This document shows, one piece after another, positions 7,317 through 14,395 of a stretch of 15,653 nucleotides of DNA. Source of the stretch: Clostridia bacterium (GTDB taxonomy: Bacteria > Bacillota > DSM-521 > Neomoorellales > SLTJ01); the NCBI GenBank assembly GCA_014360105.1, contig JACIYD010000003.1, positions 1 through 15,653 of the forward strand, read 5' to 3'. The notes under the pieces are model-generated. The model was not told where the DNA came from and ran no database searches. It saw nothing but the letters and a program-made list of their open reading frames with translations. Both the position numbers and the translations under genes were made by a program. How positions within the stretch are numbered: position 1 is the stretch's first letter; every line of letters starts with the position of its first letter.

Positions 7317-8202
7317 TCACCGCCTCTACCGTTGGCCCCGGATTAGCGGTAGGGCAGGGCTTCGCGCAGTGCAGGTCGCCAGGTCCTGCCTGGGGTAACG
7401 TTACTTGCTTGACCGAAGCGAGATTCCATCTCAAAAGCTTTTCTGCCGCACGCCGAAACGAAGCCGGATCGCCACTCACGAAATAGCGCGAATGCGCCTT
7501 TCGCCCTACCGGCGCCCTCAGGTTCCTTGCCCCTAGAATGCGCGCCGTCTCACGGACGGTCTCCTGAGCCGGGTCGACCAGCACTACCGCCGGACCGAGG
7601 ATGCGGCGGATCAAAGGAGCAAAAAAGGGGTAATGGGTGCAGCCCAGGATCAGGGTGTCGATGCGCTGCGCCTGCAGGGGTGCCAGGTATTCTTGCAGGG
7701 CGGCATAGGCCTCCGGCGTGTCCACCGCGCCCTCCTCTGCCAGGGGCACCAGCCGCGGGCAGGCTACGGCAAAAACGCTGACCTCGGGCCTGAGGGCACC
7801 GGCCAGGCGCTGGTGCGCCCCGCTACCCACGGTCGCTTCGGTAGCGATCAGCCCGATGCGGCCGTTCCGGGTACAGCGCAACGCCGCCCGCACTCCTGGC
7901 TCAACCACGCCTACAAAAGGCACCGGGTACTTGGCCCGCAGGTAAGGGAGGGCCACCGACGAAGTGGAATTGCAGGCATCGATGATCAGCTTTGCGCCTT
8001 GCTGCAGCAAGAAAGAGCTGATGGCATCGGCAAAGGCCGTCAGTTCTTCGGGCGACCGGCCGCCATAGGGCACATGGGCCGTATCGCCGAAGTAAACGAC
8101 ATCCTCCTCGGGAAGCTGGACGAAAACCTCCCGGGCTACCGTCAGTCCACCCACACCAGAGTCGAAAACGCCGAGCGGACGTTGCGAAGGCAAGGAAACC
8201 AA
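7237..8202 (-). CDS. murI: Glutamate racemase with unusual C-terminal extension
   Basis: Converts L-glutamate to D-glutamate for peptidoglycan synthesis in the cytoplasm. Residues 10-269 are a complete MurI: FDSGVGGL with Asp14, FGDTAHVPYG, the first catalytic Cys77 in DACNST, the second Cys188 and His190 in LGCTHYP, and the closing SRYFVSGDP region. The frame is 321 residues; the family normally has about 260-275. The last ~52 residues (7240-7395) are not family-like and overlap the next gene by 80 nt, so a lost stop or a frameshift is likely; a TAA occurs in a shifted frame at about residue 268. Start choice is uncertain: TTG at 8202 is immediately after AGGGG, while TTG at 8193 has AGGGG 9 nt upstream and may be the true start. 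The downstream neighbour is the YhfI-like hydrolase. Confidence 0.92.
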   Translation of the reverse strand: MVSLPSQRPLGVFDSGVGGLTVAREVFVQLPEEDVVYFGDTAHVPYGGRSPEELTAFADAISSFLLQQGAKLIIDACNSTSSVALPYLRAKYPVPFVGVVEPGVRAALRCTRNGRIGLIATEATVGSGAHQRLAGALRPEVSVFAVACPRLVPLAEEGAVDTPEAYAALQEYLAPLQAQRIDTLILGCTHYPFFAPLIRRILGPAVVLVDPAQETVRETARILGARNLRAPVGRKAHSRYFVSGDPASFRRAAEKLLRWNLASVKQVTLPQAGPGDLHCAKPCPTANPGPTVEAVNDGIARAWVLGTLSHTRRRLFRLPRR

Positions 8203-8213
8203 CCCCTGGTCAT

Positions 8214-8242
8214 ATTATACGCCGGGCCTGCGGCCGCAAGAC
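8214..8242 (-). promoter_or_regulatory. Probable sigma-A promoter of murI
   Basis: A perfect minus-strand TATAAT (8214-8219) lies 17 nt from a weak -35 GTCTTG (8237-8242), just beyond the UPF0316 stop codon. Transcription would start near 8207, leaving a very short leader and favouring the TTG at 8193 as the murI start. The -35 match is poor, so confidence is moderate. Confidence 0.45.
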
Positions 8243-8244
8243 CC

Positions 8245-8766
8245 CTACTTGCCGTGCCTGCCATAGAACCCGCCCCGCGTTGTCCGGGTTTCCAGCACGG
8301 TTATAAAGGCCTGGGCATCCCATGCGCGGATGCGCCCCAAGAGCATGTGCAACAAGCGCCGCTTGGTAATGGCGTAGAGGATGAGATGCTTACCCTCCAG
8401 GCCCTCGCCCTGTACCGTGGTGACCCCAAAGCCCTCCCGGCGGAGGTCGGCCGCCAGTTTCTCCGGCTGCTGCAGGGTGATCACCTGGACGGTAGCATAG
8501 CCAAAGGCCAGTCTTTCCTCGAGCCAGGCGCCCACCAGGTTTCCGGCGGCGAAACCCAAGCCGTAAAAAACGAGGTTAATGGGCGTGTCGAGGTGCCGGA
8601 AGACAAAGTTGAGGGCAAAGACATAGATGAGCACCTCAAAAAAGCCGATACCGGCCGCGACCAAACGGTTGCCCCGAACTAATAAGAGGGTACGCAGGGT
8701 GCCTAGACTGACGTCGCCGACGCGTGCGCCGAAAAGCAGCACTCCGCCGACCAGAATCTCCCCCAA
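8245..8766 (-). CDS. UPF0316 membrane protein (DUF5698 + DUF2179)
   Basis: A 173-residue protein with three predicted membrane segments (about 4-24, 35-57 and 61-83) followed by a cytoplasmic DUF2179 domain (about 90-160). The motifs GTLRTLLLVRG, FFEVLIYVFALNFVF and GFAAGNLVGAWLEERLA are typical of the YebE/UPF0316 family, whose function is unknown; DUF2179 also occurs in YitT-type membrane proteins and is thought to bind a small ligand. The frame is open up to 8838, but I chose TTG at 8766: GGGAGG precedes it at about 8 nt, the resulting N-terminus fits the family, and a sigma-A promoter at 8801-8829 overlaps the alternative starts (ATG 8802, GTG 8838). It lies between the amidase and murI, apparently with its own promoter. 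Confidence 0.8.
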   Translation of the reverse strand: MGEILVGGVLLFGARVGDVSLGTLRTLLLVRGNRLVAAGIGFFEVLIYVFALNFVFRHLDTPINLVFYGLGFAAGNLVGAWLEERLAFGYATVQVITLQQPEKLAADLRREGFGVTTVQGEGLEGKHLILYAITKRRLLHMLLGRIRAWDAQAFITVLETRTTRGGFYGRHGK

Positions 8767-8800
8767 GACCCCGACCTCCCCGCCCTTCCGGCACGCCACC

Positions 8801-8829
8801 ATTCTAACGGGAGACGGCAGTAGAGTCAA
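8801..8829 (-). promoter_or_regulatory. Sigma-A promoter of the UPF0316 gene
   Basis: On the minus strand TTGACT (8824-8829), a 17-nt spacer and TAGAAT (8801-8806) match the housekeeping consensus at five of six and five of six positions. The start point would be near 8794, about 28 nt before the TTG at 8766 and upstream of its GGGAGG. Confidence 0.75.
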
Positions 8830-8894
8830 CCAAGACACGCTCCCGGCCGTTCCCGTCGTTCCGCCCGTCGCGCAGGCGGAGCCCGCGGGTAAAC

Positions 8895-10760
8895 CTATTC
8901 CTGGGCAAAGAAGTCTAACAGTCCTTCGACAATGGCCAGGGCAGCCCGCTGTTGAAAGGCAGGGTCGGCAAGAAGAGCCTCCTCCGCGGGATTAGAAAGA
9001 TAAGCCAGTTCCAGCAGGACCGAGGGCATGGCGGTCGCCCGCAGGACGGCAAAGTTCGCCTGGCGGACACCCTTGTCCTCTAGGCCCAGCCGAGCCACCA
9101 GAGCCCGCTGCAGGCAAAAAGCAAGCCGCCGCCGCGCTTCCCGTTGACCGGGCAAGTCGGGCGGTACGCAATAATAGGTTGAAGTGCCCCCGACGGCAGG
9201 CGAGGGGCTGGCGTTGGCATGGATGCTCACAAATACCTGGGCGCCCTCGCTGTTTGCCAGGTCGGCCCGCTGGTAGAGGTCGAGGGTAGTGGCGTTCCCG
9301 GTACGGGTGAAAACTACCTTGGCACCCTTTTCCTCCAGCAGCCGGCCGGCTTCCTGCGCCACCGCCAGGACCACTTCCCGCTCCTTGACCCCGCTCGGCC
9401 CTATGGCGCCGGGATCGGAGTCGCCCCATCGTTGGAGGCTGCCGTGGCCCGGGTCCAGAACCACCGTCTTCTCCCGCAGGTCGGGCAATCCCACCCGCAG
9501 GCTGAGCACCGAAGGCTCTTCTTCGAAGCTAATCGCCTTCCAGTTAATTCCCGGCTGCCGCAGGTCCAGGACGAGCCGCGCCGTGCCCTCGTTAAACTGG
9601 CCGAGGCGAAGCCGCAGCGCCGGTCCCGTTTCGAAGGGTTGCTCGAACGCCGCCAACTGGGGCGCCAGGACGGCGGGGGTGAGGTCAAGGTAGAGGCGGA
9701 GCGGCTCGTAGAGTCTTCCGGGCCTCCACCAAACACGGCCGCCGGTATGCACCTTGAGCACCAGTTCTTCGCCCTCGACACCAGCCTCTACCGCGCTCAC
9801 TGTCACCGGCGGGGTCCCGGGCGGCGGCCCCTCTTGCTCGGCTTCCCCCGGTACGGATGGCCGTTCCTCACCCGGCTCGGGGCTGCGGGCGGCCGCATCC
9901 AACACCCGGACGGCCACCAGCCAGCCGGCAATCCACGCCTCGCGCCCGGCGCACACCACCCGGTACCAGGCACCCTCCTGGCCCACGATATCCAGTTGCT
10001 GGTAGCGCCTTACCTGGCCTACCAAGGGATAGTCCGTGCCCGGACCGGCGCGCAGGTTCACCACGGCCTCGGTCACGATTGCCACCCGTCGCTTGCCCTC
10101 CGACTCCGGCGGCGCTGTGGTTTCCCGTACCAGCCAGCCGGCAATCCAGCCGCGGCCGCCACTGGGGAGGGCAACCTCATACCAGCCGTTGCGGTAAGCC
10201 AGGGTGGGCAATCTTGTACCCCGTTGCACCTGGGTCTTGCGCGCGTAATCGGTCCCGGGTCCGGTGCGGATGTTCACAACCTCGGCCGTCACTTCCACCC
10301 AGGCCGGCCGCGAAGGGTCTTCCTTGGGGCGGGATAGCAGGACGGTACGCGTGGACCCCTCCCAATCCACCTCCAGGCCGAAGGTTTCGGCCACGAAGCG
10401 GAGGGGCACCATGGTCCGGTCGCGGTAGATGACGGGTACCGTGTCTAGCCTCTTCTCCCGGCCATCAACCACCGCCCGGCTCTGGCCGATTCGGAGGCAC
10501 ACCTCGCGGCCGGCGCCGCGTATGGTCACCTGGCGCGTTTTCGCCTCCCAGGTAACGGTAAACCCGAGGCTTTCCGAGACAAAACGCAGAGGCACCATGG
10601 TGCGGCCGCTGGCATCCACATAGGCCTCGGCCGGCAGCACGGTGCCCTCAAGAGAAACTCTCACCGCCGGTCCGGGCAACGTTTGGGCCCGGGAAACCGC
10701 AGGGACGGCGAAGAGCGCAGACAAAAGCAGAAAGATTAGGCCGAGGATGCGGCGGAACAG
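8895..10760 (-). CDS. Secreted N-acetylmuramoyl-L-alanine amidase (CuAO_N-SH3-SH3-AMIN-Amidase_3)
   Basis: A 621-residue exported wall hydrolase that cleaves the bond between N-acetylmuramic acid and the stem peptide. Order: signal peptide (about 1-29; arginine pair, hydrophobic core, cleavage after SRA), copper-amine-oxidase-like N-terminal domain with the twin TMVPLRFV repeat (~35-145), two bacterial SH3 domains with NIRTGPGTDY and NLRAGPGTDY (~160-212, 224-282), an acidic Pro-rich linker, AMIN domain (~322-425) and Amidase_3 (~432-619). Zinc/catalytic residues are present: His439 (DPGHG), the Glu of VKEREVV, His514 (SIHANA) and Glu584 (LLELAYLS). The first ordinary start, TTG at 10724, would cut the signal peptide in half; no ATG, GTG or TTG lies upstream before an in-frame stop. 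A CTG at 10760 with GGAGG 8 nt upstream restores it, so I use that start. It follows the GerMN gene. Confidence 0.88.
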   Translation of the reverse strand: MFRRILGLIFLLLSALFAVPAVSRAQTLPGPAVRVSLEGTVLPAEAYVDASGRTMVPLRFVSESLGFTVTWEAKTRQVTIRGAGREVCLRIGQSRAVVDGREKRLDTVPVIYRDRTMVPLRFVAETFGLEVDWEGSTRTVLLSRPKEDPSRPAWVEVTAEVVNIRTGPGTDYARKTQVQRGTRLPTLAYRNGWYEVALPSGGRGWIAGWLVRETTAPPESEGKRRVAIVTEAVVNLRAGPGTDYPLVGQVRRYQQLDIVGQEGAWYRVVCAGREAWIAGWLVAVRVLDAAARSPEPGEERPSVPGEAEQEGPPPGTPPVTVSAVEAGVEGEELVLKVHTGGRVWWRPGRLYEPLRLYLDLTPAVLAPQLAAFEQPFETGPALRLRLGQFNEGTARLVLDLRQPGINWKAISFEEEPSVLSLRVGLPDLREKTVVLDPGHGSLQRWGDSDPGAIGPSGVKEREVVLAVAQEAGRLLEEKGAKVVFTRTGNATTLDLYQRADLANSEGAQVFVSIHANASPSPAVGGTSTYYCVPPDLPGQREARRRLAFCLQRALVARLGLEDKGVRQANFAVLRATAMPSVLLELAYLSNPAEEALLADPAFQQRAALAIVEGLLDFFAQE

Positions 10761-10768
10761 GGGCGAGA

Positions 10769-10773
10769 CCTCC
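10769..10773 (-). promoter_or_regulatory. Ribosome binding site supporting a CTG start for the amidase
   Basis: GGAGG, within GGGGAGGT (10768-10775) on the minus strand, lies 8 nt before CTG at 10760. This is the only strong Shine-Dalgarno near the amidase N-terminus and it is too far (44 nt) from the TTG at 10724. Confidence 0.6.
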
Positions 10774-10856
10774 CCACCTGTCGGAACTGGTAAGAGCTTG
10801 TCTATTTGGCAGATTTATTCTCGACTGTTGGCGTTTTTCCTGCTACCAATCACAGG

Positions 10857-10877
10857 TAGGGCCGTGCGAAGGCCCTA
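10857..10877 (-). other. Hairpin over the GerMN stop codon
   Basis: TAGGGCC (10871-10877 on the minus strand) pairs with GGCCCTA (10857-10863) across a 7-nt loop and includes the stop codon. No T-run follows on the minus strand, so it is not a good terminator; it may modulate read-through into the amidase or protect the 3' end of the mRNA. Confidence 0.4.
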
Positions 10878-11489
10878 TTTGGGCATGATCAGACTCTCGT
10901 TCCGCGCCAAGGCCTCCCGGATGTCTAGGTGCCCGGCCAACGTCTGCTGATATTGCCCGTCAACCAACAGTTGTACCTTCTTCACGGTGGGAAACTGCGT
11001 CAAGGTGTTCACTATAGAGTAGACGGTGAGCATCTCACCACTGGTTCCGCCTTTGTGGTTGGTAATCAGTTCCCGACTAAAGTCGACAATGGCCAAGCCG
11101 TCCGGGCGGATATTAATATCCCGCAAAACGCTCCCAACCGGTATGGTCGGTAGGAGGTCGCTGCCGCTCTCCGGACCCAGAATCAGCTCCTGCAGGGTCG
11201 CGCGGGCAATGCCCTCAACCTTGGCAATCTCCCTGGTAACGGGCACCAGGTATTGGCCGCTAGGGTCGGCAAAGTAGAGGGTGACCTTGGTTGTCGCGCC
11301 GCCAGGGGTTGGAGCCGTACCCGCCAACTGGCCGGTACCTGCCTCACCCGGTGCCGGTCCGGACGGCGCCACATCTTTGGGCGCCCCATCCCCGCCTGGC
11401 AGCTTTTCCCGGACGGACTGGAGGGCGCCGCACCCTGCCAGGGCGGCCAGACTGAACACGAGGAGCAATGCCAAAAGCTTCCTGCCCAT
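10875..11489 (-). CDS. GerMN-domain lipoprotein
   Basis: A 204-residue lipoprotein. The N-terminus has a basic start (MGRK), a hydrophobic core and the lipobox LAGC with the lipidated Cys20, so it is anchored on the outer face of the membrane. A Pro/Gly/Ala-rich linker (about 30-70) leads to one GerMN domain (about 75-195) with TLYFADPSGQYLVPVTREI, IARATLQELILGP and VNTLTQFPTVKKVQLLVDG. B. subtilis GerM, a sporulation protein needed for the engulfment machinery and germination, has two such domains, so this is a shorter relative. The ATG follows GGAGGAGG and six Ts; that Shine-Dalgarno is the 3' arm of a terminator hairpin. The downstream amidase suggests a joint role in wall or cortex remodelling. 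A sigma-E-like promoter upstream fits mother-cell expression. Confidence 0.9.
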   Translation of the reverse strand: MGRKLLALLLVFSLAALAGCGALQSVREKLPGGDGAPKDVAPSGPAPGEAGTGQLAGTAPTPGGATTKVTLYFADPSGQYLVPVTREIAKVEGIARATLQELILGPESGSDLLPTIPVGSVLRDINIRPDGLAIVDFSRELITNHKGGTSGEMLTVYSIVNTLTQFPTVKKVQLLVDGQYQQTLAGHLDIREALARNESLIMPK

Positions 11490-11544
11490 AAAAAACCTCC
11501 TCCCGTAGGGGTTGTCTTACTCTATTTTTATGGACGGGAGGAGG
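11490..11544 (-). terminator. hisC terminator whose 3' arm is the GerMN gene's ribosome binding site
   Basis: On the minus strand CCTCCTCCCGT (11534-11544) pairs perfectly over 11 bp with ACGGGAGGAGG (11496-11506), loop 27 nt, followed by TTTTTT (11490-11495). It begins 16 nt after the hisC stop. The right arm is also the only Shine-Dalgarno for the ATG at 11489, so any transcript coming from hisC would be terminated or have the site masked. Confidence 0.8.
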
Positions 11545-11553
11545 AAAATATTA
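11525..11553 (-). promoter_or_regulatory. Sigma-E-like promoter of the GerMN gene
   Basis: TAATATT (11547-11553) fits the sigma-E -35 consensus KMATATT at all seven positions. After 14 nt, CATAAAAA (11525-11532) fits the -10 CATACAHT at six of eight. Transcription would start near 11517, inside the terminator loop, so the mRNA lacks the left hairpin arm and keeps a free Shine-Dalgarno. B. subtilis gerM is mother-cell (sigma-E) expressed, which agrees. Inference from sequence only. Confidence 0.5.
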
Positions 11554-11560
11554 CTAGATA

Positions 11561-12661
11561 TTAGCCAAGCCTGGCAAGAACCCGCTCGAGGGCACTGAGA
11601 AAACGCTCGTTCTGGTCCGGGGTACCGATGGTAACCCTTACCCAGGTAGGCAGGCGGAAGATGTCCGCCGGGCGAACAATGACCCCTTCTTTAAGCAACT
11701 CGCTGAAGACCCGCCGTGCGTCCTGCCGTACGTTAACCAGGATAAAGTTTGCCTGGGTCGGCTCGTACTCCAACTGCAGGGCCGCCAAACCCCGGTAAAG
11801 ATAATCCCTACCCTCCCAAACCATGGCCCGACTTCTCTCCACGTGCTCCTCGTCGTCAAGCGCCGCCACAGCCGCTACTTGGGCCAGGAAGTTGACGTTA
11901 AAGGGTTCTCGGGTGCGGTGAATCCAGCCGATGACTTCCGGGTCCGCGATGCCATAGCCCACCCGCAGGCCCGCTAGCCCGTAAATCTTGGAAAAAGTGC
12001 GCAGCACAATGACGTTCTTTCTACCCCGCCGGATGTGGGAAACGAGGTCGGGAAAATCCGGAGCGGAAGCGTATTCCCGGTAGGCCTCGTCGAAAACGAC
12101 AAACGTCCGGTCAGGGACGCGCGCCAGGAAGTCCTCCACCTCGGCCGCGCCGACCATGGTGCCGGTCGGGTTGCACGGATTGCAGATGAACACCAGTTTG
12201 GTGCGGTCGGTGATGGCCTCGGCCATGCGGCGCAGGTCGTGGTGTAGGCCCCTGCGCGGTACGAAAACCGGCCGTCCCCCGAGCAGTTGGGCGGCGAAGA
12301 GGTACTCCGAAAAGTTGTGCTCGGCCATCATCACCTCTTCGCCTTCCCGCAAGAAAGCTTCGGCGATGAGCTTGATCAACTCGTCGGAGCCGTTTCCCAC
12401 GATGAGGTGATCCATGCTCACCTGCAGGCGTTCGGCCAGGGCCGCCCGCAACTTGCGACAGGAGCCCTCGGGGTAATAATAGAGGTCGGGCAAGGCGCCA
12501 GCGATTGCCTTGAGCGCCAAGGGGGACGGACCAAGTGGGTTCTCGTTGGAGGCAAGCTTAATGACGTCGGTGAGGCCCAGCTCGCGCTGTACTTCTTCAA
12601 CTGGTTTTCCCGGCTCGTAGGGCTTAATGGCCGCGATGCACGGGCGGATCAGGTCTTCCAC
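11561..12661 (-). CDS. hisC: Histidinol-phosphate aminotransferase
   Basis: A 366-residue PLP-dependent class I/II aminotransferase that converts imidazole-acetol phosphate and glutamate to histidinol phosphate and 2-oxoglutarate in histidine synthesis. Motifs: SNENPLGPSP (start of the HisC signature), NGSDELI, FICNPCNPTG, FDEAYREYA, the PLP lysine Lys225 in TFSKIYGLAGLRVGYG, and a C-terminal RPADIFRLPTWVRVTIGT with the phosphate-binding Arg. Length is normal for HisC. The start is GTG at 12661 with AGGAG 9 nt upstream. No other his genes are nearby, so it is outside any his operon; such lone HisC proteins in Firmicutes may also act on tyrosine and phenylalanine precursors. It lies 71 nt after spoVR and may be co-transcribed, but has a strong terminator of its own. 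Confidence 0.93.
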   Translation of the reverse strand: MEDLIRPCIAAIKPYEPGKPVEEVQRELGLTDVIKLASNENPLGPSPLALKAIAGALPDLYYYPEGSCRKLRAALAERLQVSMDHLIVGNGSDELIKLIAEAFLREGEEVMMAEHNFSEYLFAAQLLGGRPVFVPRRGLHHDLRRMAEAITDRTKLVFICNPCNPTGTMVGAAEVEDFLARVPDRTFVVFDEAYREYASAPDFPDLVSHIRRGRKNVIVLRTFSKIYGLAGLRVGYGIADPEVIGWIHRTREPFNVNFLAQVAAVAALDDEEHVERSRAMVWEGRDYLYRGLAALQLEYEPTQANFILVNVRQDARRVFSELLKEGVIVRPADIFRLPTWVRVTIGTPDQNERFLSALERVLARLG

Positions 12662-12732
12662 CGTCTTCCACTCCTGTTCACCGATTTATGGCACTTAGTT
12701 CCACACGCCCGCCCGTTTTCCTGCAAGCAACC

Positions 12733-14046
12733 CTAAGAAGCGCCTACCAGCCGCAACGAGGGCCCCTGGACACCGTAGCTAAGGACCGCCGTTTCCCCGC
12801 CACGCAACGTTTCCAGGTGTACCGGCCGACCCCAGAGGAAATAGAGGCAACGGAGCACCTTTTCCAGTCCACTCACCTCTAGTTCGCGGCCATCGTAGAG
12901 ATGGCGCAGGTAGAGTTCCCCGCGGTCCCGGTAGTTGGCGTCCAGCACCGCCAGGCGAGGGGAACCGGCGTCGGTCAGCCGGCGCACGAGGACGTCCCGC
13001 ACCGTCTCCCAGGCCGTAGCCGGCGCCGTGACCACCCATTGTTCCCCCACCCGCCGGTAGACGTAGAGGTCGAGCGCGGCCACCAACTCGGGCGTGAGGT
13101 AGTTGCGGCAAAGCGAAACGTCGTCCTCTGTTTTTCCCACCCAGAAGAGCCGGGACTCCGGGCCGTCTCCTTCGGGCGGGTACGCCGGCACGCGACCGTC
13201 GGCGACAGCCTCAAAGATTGCCAGGCCCAAGCCGTAGGGATTGACACCCAGCGGATCTCGCTGGAGCAGTTGGGCCTGCAGCCTGGCCCAGTCGACCAAC
13301 CGGCCGGTGTCGAGATCGAGTGCCCGCATGAGACGAGTGTGCCAGTAGGTGGCCCAGCCCTCATTCGTGATCTTCGTCACGCGCTGGGCCCGGAAAAAGA
13401 GCGCTTCTTCGCGTACCATGCCTATCACCTCGCGCTGCCACGCCGCCAGTACCGGGCTGGCGGCGGCGAGGAAAGCCAGCAGGTCGCCCCCGATCGCGGG
13501 TGCGGCTCCTCGCTCCGCCCCGGCCGCGACAGCAGCGCACTCCTGACCGGCAGGGGCAACCTGTTCTTCCAGGGCAAGAACGGCATCCAGCAGAGTCTCT
13601 ACCGCTTCCCCGCCGTAGCGCTCCTCAAACACCCGGAGCTTCTCGGCATGGGCCGCCGCGTGTTCCGCCATCTTCTCCGGCAGGCCGGCGAAGTGCACGT
13701 TCCGGCGGAAGAAATCGCTGTGCGCCAGGGAGTGGGCGATGATCATCAGCTTGTGCGCCGCGGGTACTCCTGCCAAGACGTAGGCCCGTACGGGCCGCGT
13801 GTTCAGCACCAGCTCGTAGATCCTTTGTGTCTGGAAGGCGTGGTACGCGCGCAGCCGGTGGTAGGCCCTGCCGAAGCTCCAGTGGGAGAAGCGGCGCGGC
13901 AGGCCGTAAGCGGCAAGGCCCTGTAGCACCGCCGGCGAGCAAAGCTCGAAGTGGACGTCGCCGTAATCGAGCCCGAAAGCCCGGGCCACCCCTGCCACCT
14001 CGCCCACCATCTGTTCCATTTCTTTCAGTTCTTCCAGTGTATTCAC
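12733..14046 (-). CDS. spoVR: SpoVR family protein
   Basis: A 437-residue protein of the SpoVR/YcgB family, recognised by FSHWSFGRAYHR, ELVLNTRPVRAYV, HSLAHSDFFRRN, KITNEGWATYWHTRLMR and NPYGLGLAIFE. B. subtilis SpoVR takes part in spore cortex formation; across bacteria the family occurs with YhbH (DUF444) and the kinase PrkA, but its biochemistry is unknown. The frame is open up to TTG 14076. I chose GTG at 14046 because GGAGGG (14054-14059) lies about 8 nt upstream; the TTG has no such site. Residues ~165-200 are an Ala/Glu-rich insert. The yhbH gene is upstream on the same strand, but an opposite-strand gene lies between, so spoVR probably uses its own promoter. hisC follows downstream. 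Confidence 0.93.
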   Translation of the reverse strand: MNTLEELKEMEQMVGEVAGVARAFGLDYGDVHFELCSPAVLQGLAAYGLPRRFSHWSFGRAYHRLRAYHAFQTQRIYELVLNTRPVRAYVLAGVPAAHKLMIIAHSLAHSDFFRRNVHFAGLPEKMAEHAAAHAEKLRVFEERYGGEAVETLLDAVLALEEQVAPAGQECAAVAAGAERGAAPAIGGDLLAFLAAASPVLAAWQREVIGMVREEALFFRAQRVTKITNEGWATYWHTRLMRALDLDTGRLVDWARLQAQLLQRDPLGVNPYGLGLAIFEAVADGRVPAYPPEGDGPESRLFWVGKTEDDVSLCRNYLTPELVAALDLYVYRRVGEQWVVTAPATAWETVRDVLVRRLTDAGSPRLAVLDANYRDRGELYLRHLYDGRELEVSGLEKVLRCLYFLWGRPVHLETLRGGETAVLSYGVQGPSLRLVGAS

Positions 14047-14109
14047 CGACGTTCCCTCCACGTGCCCGGTGTTCAACTATGAGGTTTTTTTGGACGTGTT
14101 AAGCAAGGA

Positions 14110-14137
14110 ACAATTGATGGGCTGACATCATATGCTA
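14110..14137 (+). promoter_or_regulatory. Sporulation-type promoter of the DUF2642-like gene, shared palindrome with spoVR
   Basis: AC (14110-14111), 17 nt, then CATATGCTA (14129-14137) fits the sigma-K pattern AC-N16/17-CATANNNTA exactly. The same site is a weaker sigma-E match (GAACAAT, 14 nt, CATATGCT). On the minus strand the palindrome CATATG gives CATATGAT with TCAAATG 13 nt upstream, a weak sigma-E-like promoter pointing at spoVR. Inferred from consensus only. Confidence 0.4.
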
Positions 14138-14171
14138 AAACAGCCAACATTTGAAAGGGGGGGCTTAAGCC

Positions 14172-14390
14172 GTGACCGAAGCAGAAGCCACCGGCCTCGT
14201 TTTTGCTCCCTTTGTTAAGCACCTGAAACAGATGGTCGGTGCCTGGGTCGAAGTGGCGACCTGGAACGGTACGGTCCACGGCCGCCTTCAAGAGGTCTTC
14301 AGTGACCATATCCTTATTGAGAACGGCGCCCGCTATCATGTCCGCCTCGCAGCGGTTGCCTACGTGCGGCAAAAGGCGGATCCGCGATAG
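14172..14390 (+). CDS. Small DUF2642/YuzF-like protein
   Basis: A 72-residue protein. After a short helix (FAPFVKHLKQMVG) it has a compact beta-rich pattern, WVEVATWNGTVHGRLQEVF, DHILIENG and YHVRLAAVAYV, like an Sm/LSM-type small barrel. This resembles DUF2642 proteins, several of which are spore-coat-associated in Bacillus; the assignment is from pattern memory and moderate. There is no signal peptide or membrane segment. The start is GTG at 14172, about 10 nt after AAAGGGGGGG. It is the only plus-strand gene between two minus-strand sporulation genes: divergent from spoVR, and convergent with yhbH with only 5 bases between stops. No terminator is visible there. A sigma-K/sigma-E-like promoter lies upstream. 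Confidence 0.72.
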   Translation: MTEAEATGLVFAPFVKHLKQMVGAWVEVATWNGTVHGRLQEVFSDHILIENGARYHVRLAAVAYVRQKADPR

Positions 14391-14395
14391 GGCCG

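Noticed and set aside
7633..8682. 349-codon plus-strand open frame
   Set aside because: It is antisense to murI and the UPF0316 gene, both of which have clear family motifs. The composition is that of a shadow frame.
8767..8838. 24-residue N-terminal extension of the UPF0316 protein
   Set aside because: A near-consensus sigma-A promoter lies in it and its start point would fall inside the extension; a good ribosome binding site serves the later TTG.
9219..10337. 372-codon plus-strand open frame
   Set aside because: It is antisense to the amidase, whose domains are unambiguous.
14047..14076. 10-residue N-terminal extension of SpoVR from TTG 14076
   Set aside because: No ribosome binding site precedes the TTG, and the GGAGGG just before GTG 14046 lies within the extension.
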